Below, piece after piece: positions 62,303 through 64,000 of a stretch of 64,000 bases of DNA. Under the pieces are notes generated by a model. The model made no database searches and had not been told where the DNA came from. It worked only from the letters and a program-made list of their open reading frames with translations. Origin of the DNA: Silurus meridionalis (lineage: Eukaryota > Chordata > Actinopteri > Siluriformes > Siluridae); assembly GCF_014805685.1 (NCBI RefSeq), contig NC_060899.1:11819954-11883953 (forward strand). Reading direction: 5' to 3'. The position numbers were made by a program, and so were the translations under genes. How positions within the stretch are numbered: the stretch's first letter is position 1; each line of letters starts with the position of its first letter.

Positions 62303-62864
62303 CTGTGTATATATAACTACTGTAATTATACGTCATAGCAGGAACCTACATATTCCACAAAATATTAAACCTTAAATTTATTCAGAATGTTGTAAACTGT
62401 TTTATTGATTCATAAAATAATTTGTGGTTGTGGTTTAAAGGGAATAAACCATGTCAGGATCTTTTGGTTGCATCACACCACCCTACTGATGATTTCTTTT
62501 CTTTATTTTTTCCTTCTATAAAGACACACCCCCTGTTGAATGAATGATGCTGATATGTGTTTATTCCATTTGAGACATTTACTAGATGGAAACACAAGTA
62601 GCTGCATAAAGTCTTGCATATTCTTAGAAGAAAATGCTAAATTTCTGACATTGCTGAAGATGAACTTTTTTTATTGCCTGTCAAGTCTGAGGAAAAGTAA
62701 AAATGTTCCATGTTAAATCTGTCAATTTAAACCCCTCTGTTTTTCTGTTCGTTTTTCTTTTCCAGCGAATGAAGAACAGCAAAAGCAGTAATAAATACGA
62801 GGGGTGGCCTGAGGCTTTGGAGATGGACGGCTGCATTCCTTTACGTGCCCCCCTTGAGACCTAA
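52096..62864 (+). CDS. fam3a: FAM3 metabolism-regulating signalling molecule A
   Basis: FAM3-family cytokine-like protein; mammalian FAM3A is linked to mitochondrial ATP output and hepatic glucose/lipid metabolism. Coding exons: 52096-52108 (exon begins 52043), 55339-55440, 56817-56840, 56926-57049, 60307-60365, 61546-61596, 61674-61758, 61877-62003 and 62766-62864 (TAA 62862-62864). All junctions have AG/GT ends and phases agree, giving 227 aa (human 230). The start MRLAGPLR is conserved with human. Residues about 9-28 form a signal/anchor helix. The FAM3 domain follows from about residue 53 ([10 protein letters not shown]), with cysteines at 55, 61, 83 and 218, and includes [75 protein letters not shown] and [17 protein letters not shown]. 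The two exons 56817-56840 and 56926-57049 recur almost unchanged at 58596-58619 and 58705-58828; only one pair can be used, because adding both shifts the frame. Confidence 0.96.
52321..52372. repeat. (GATA)n microsatellite
   Basis: About 13 GATA units in fam3a intron 2, followed by TTCTTTGTCATTGCACAGG, a retroelement-like tail. Confidence 0.95.
53320..53420 (-). repeat. (CA)n and dispersed repeat fragment
   Basis: The CA run at about 53336-53367 ends in CACACCCTTATTTTCATCTAGG. The same phrase follows another CA-rich segment at 54860-54900, so both are copies of one dispersed repeat in fam3a intron 2. Confidence 0.6.
54620..55070 (+). repeat. dispersed fish repeat in fam3a intron 2
   Basis: Contains CTTATTTTCATCTAGGTG, CCTGGTACTCCAGTTTCCTC and ATTGAATGGATGA, hallmark phrases of a common fish intronic repeat that also shows partly at 36400 and 53400. 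No coding role. Confidence 0.5.
55481..57236 (+). repeat. fam3a: 1.77-kb tandem duplication inside fam3a, copy 1
   Basis: From ATTGACTATAGTGTTATCTC to the AT/T-rich junction near 57236 this segment is repeated immediately downstream. It carries the fam3a exons 56817-56840 and 56926-57049, a dispersed repeat in inverted orientation (about 55920-56650) and an (AT)n tract (56202-56267). A poly-T tract lies at each edge. Confidence 0.93.
57246..59010 (+). repeat. fam3a: 1.77-kb tandem duplication inside fam3a, copy 2
   Basis: Copy 2 matches copy 1 almost base for base. Differences I can see are the length of the (AT)n tract (57966-58050, longer here), homopolymer lengths, and loss of three bases (GCG) near 58500 relative to copy 1. 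The offset is 1765 bp at the left and 1779-1788 bp further on. Intron DNA is as conserved as exon DNA, so the event is very recent or is an assembly artefact. Confidence 0.93.
58596..58828 (+). other. fam3a: duplicated fam3a exons (second copy of exons 4 and 5)
   Basis: Exon copies at 58596-58619 and 58705-58828 keep their acceptors, donors and full coding sequence (encoding the [10 protein letters not shown] to KICLEDK part of the FAM3 domain). The pair is 24 + 124 = 148 nt, not a multiple of three. A transcript with both copies would be frameshifted, and skipping either pair gives the same protein. The second pair is therefore redundant or mutually exclusive. Confidence 0.85.
59400..59900 (+). 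mobile_element. Tc1-like transposase remnant in fam3a intron 5
   Basis: Forward frames contain [18 protein letters not shown], then in another frame [20 protein letters not shown] and [18 protein letters not shown], equivalents of the conserved Tc1 blocks VKHGGGS, QQDNDPKHTS and SPDLNPIE. Key positions are altered (the catalytic Asp block reads SLHLNPLE) and frames shift, so it is inactive. Confidence 0.82.
60423..60725 (-). mobile_element. Tc1/mariner-like MITE in fam3a intron
   Basis: It starts TACACTATACAGTTTTGGA and ends CCCAATACTTTTGTCCATAT with AGTGTA, giving terminal inverted repeats with TA at the borders. This is the clearest complete copy of the family in the window. It begins about 60 bp after the donor at 60365. 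Confidence 0.72.
60770..60851. repeat. (GT)n microsatellite, about 40 units
   Basis: Long GT run in the fam3a intron, with a second shorter run at about 60978-61003. Confidence 0.96.
61436..61500 (+). repeat. fragment of a dispersed fish repeat
   Basis: CAGTGGTGAACAGTAACTAAG and TTACTGTACTTGAGCAG resemble the end of a common non-autonomous fish element. It lies about 45 bp before the fam3a exon at 61546. Confidence 0.45.
62240..62300. repeat. (GT)n microsatellite
   Basis: About 30 GT units in the last intron of fam3a. Confidence 0.96.
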
Positions 62865-63297
62865 GCTCTCGATTAAACGAACAAGGAAATGCACAATGAA
62901 CTTTACCACTGATTCAAACTGCTTCAGTCAGACACTCAATGAACTTACACTACCTAAACCGTTTCAGAATGCTGGAACACTTCGAATCCAATTCCTGGAG
63001 ATAATTCGGACAAATCTTTCTCTTGTAAAAATGAGCAAACACAAATGTAAGACTTTAAAAGATGGTTAAATATTAAAAGAAGAAAAACTAATCATGTTTG
63101 ATGAGGTATGCAAAATACCAGATATGTGTGAAAAGACTAAAATATGTCAGTCAGGACTGCTAAACACTTTTATATGTAAAGCGTTAAATTAACGTTACTA
63201 ATCCATGCCTCTGTTGACAAATGGCGCTTCATAGATAGACTTATAATGTTTTCGAAAAGTTCCTGGTACCTGGTGTTAGGGTGTACTAGTGTTATGA

Positions 63298-63303
63298 AAT
63301 AAA
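63298..63303 (+). terminator. fam3a: fam3a polyadenylation signal
   Basis: AATAAA followed by a GT/T-rich stretch (GAGTGGCTGTCTTTTTG), 434 nt after the stop codon. It is the first canonical signal downstream, so it likely ends a 3' UTR of about 450 nt. Confidence 0.7.
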
Positions 63304-63329
63304 GAGTGGCTGTCTTTTTGATACAATTT

Positions 63330-64000
63330 TACTTAATTTATTTAAACCAAGATGAGTGTGTGCTCTATGTTAAGTAGAATTGGTCAAATAAAAAATGTGA
63401 TCATATATAAGTTTAAAAGGTATCATGCAAAAAGTTTTTTAAAAATAATAATATTCACCAGCTTCATAACTAGGTGTGTTATTAGGCCATGCCCAGTAGA
63501 GGGCGACAAAGATCCAAGAAAGTATACAGCGTGGAAGTGGCAAAAAAGATTTGAACAGAACCCTTCTTAATTTGTACTGAAAACTGTAATGGTTTGTATG
63601 GCGTTTCTACTGGTTGTTTGTTGCCTCCTAGTGGTGGTATAGTTATGTCTAGTGGACACCATTAAGGACCAGTACCATTAACTCTGCTTTGAGACAATGT
63701 CTGTTGTGAAACGTGCTCCTGCGTCTAGACGCCTGCTCGAAGAAATAAACTTGACGACTTGACCAGTAGAACACCTTTGGCAAACTACTGGACACTTCAA
63801 GACCATTAGAATCATGCAATCTAATCCATTCCTAGAATGCTTTCTTTGATTTGATAAATATGATTTAATGATGTGCACAAATAATTTGTTATTGGTATTA
63901 ATGGTTAACTGTTAATGGTTTGTAATGGTGTATGTAGTGCAAACGATTGGACTGGCTTCCACGTGGGTTTTTTTTCTCAGCAGGGTTATTTTATACAGCA
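63330..64000. other. downstream of fam3a, no gene recognised
   Basis: AT-rich DNA. 63690-63720 (CTTTGAGACAATGTCTGTTG) is a fragment of the retroelement tail family seen at 12920. Nothing else was recognised before the window ends. Confidence 0.4.

Overview
The window is nuclear DNA from a teleost fish. Three intron-containing vertebrate genes sit in a matrix of fish-type repeats: Tc1/mariner-like MITEs and transposase remnants, pogo/Tigger and hAT elements, LINE 3' ends, and very many dinucleotide and GATA/GACA microsatellites. The species cannot be fixed from the sequence. Nothing prokaryotic, viral or CRISPR-like was seen.

Layout. (1) 1690-8296, minus strand: a V2-type vasopressin/vasotocin receptor (avpr2-like) in five coding exons, 545 aa, with an unusually long third intracellular loop and three extra introns, each at a CAG|GT junction. 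(2) 8.3-38.9 kb: about 30 kb with no gene I can support. It holds MITEs, two Tc1 transposase remnants, a nested pogo/Tigger pair, a GTTAC-rich DNA element, a LINE 3' fragment and microsatellites. (3) 39809-48237, minus strand: idh3g, the gamma subunit of mitochondrial NAD-dependent isocitrate dehydrogenase, complete in 13 coding exons including a 12-nt microexon, summing to 393 aa. Its first intron holds a decayed LINE that is itself split by a 211-bp insertion with an 8-bp target duplication. (4) 48.3-51.0 kb: a GATA/GACA compound array and a hAT MITE with a perfect 8-bp target duplication. (5) 51.0-62.9 kb, plus strand: a CpG-rich promoter and fam3a, 227 aa in nine coding exons. A near-perfect 1.77-kb tandem duplication inside it doubles two coding exons.

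The genes do not form a pathway. AVPR2 acts in hormone signalling, IDH3G in the TCA cycle, and FAM3A is a secreted or mitochondrial cytokine-like factor. Their human orthologues all lie at Xq28, so the window is best read as a conserved synteny block. idh3g and fam3a are divergent, with start codons about 3.9 kb apart.

I did not find a clearly new biological system. The items most worth follow-up are the out-of-frame exon duplication in fam3a (or an assembly error that mimics one), the intron-rich long-loop V2 receptor, and microsatellites lying directly on idh3g splice sites.
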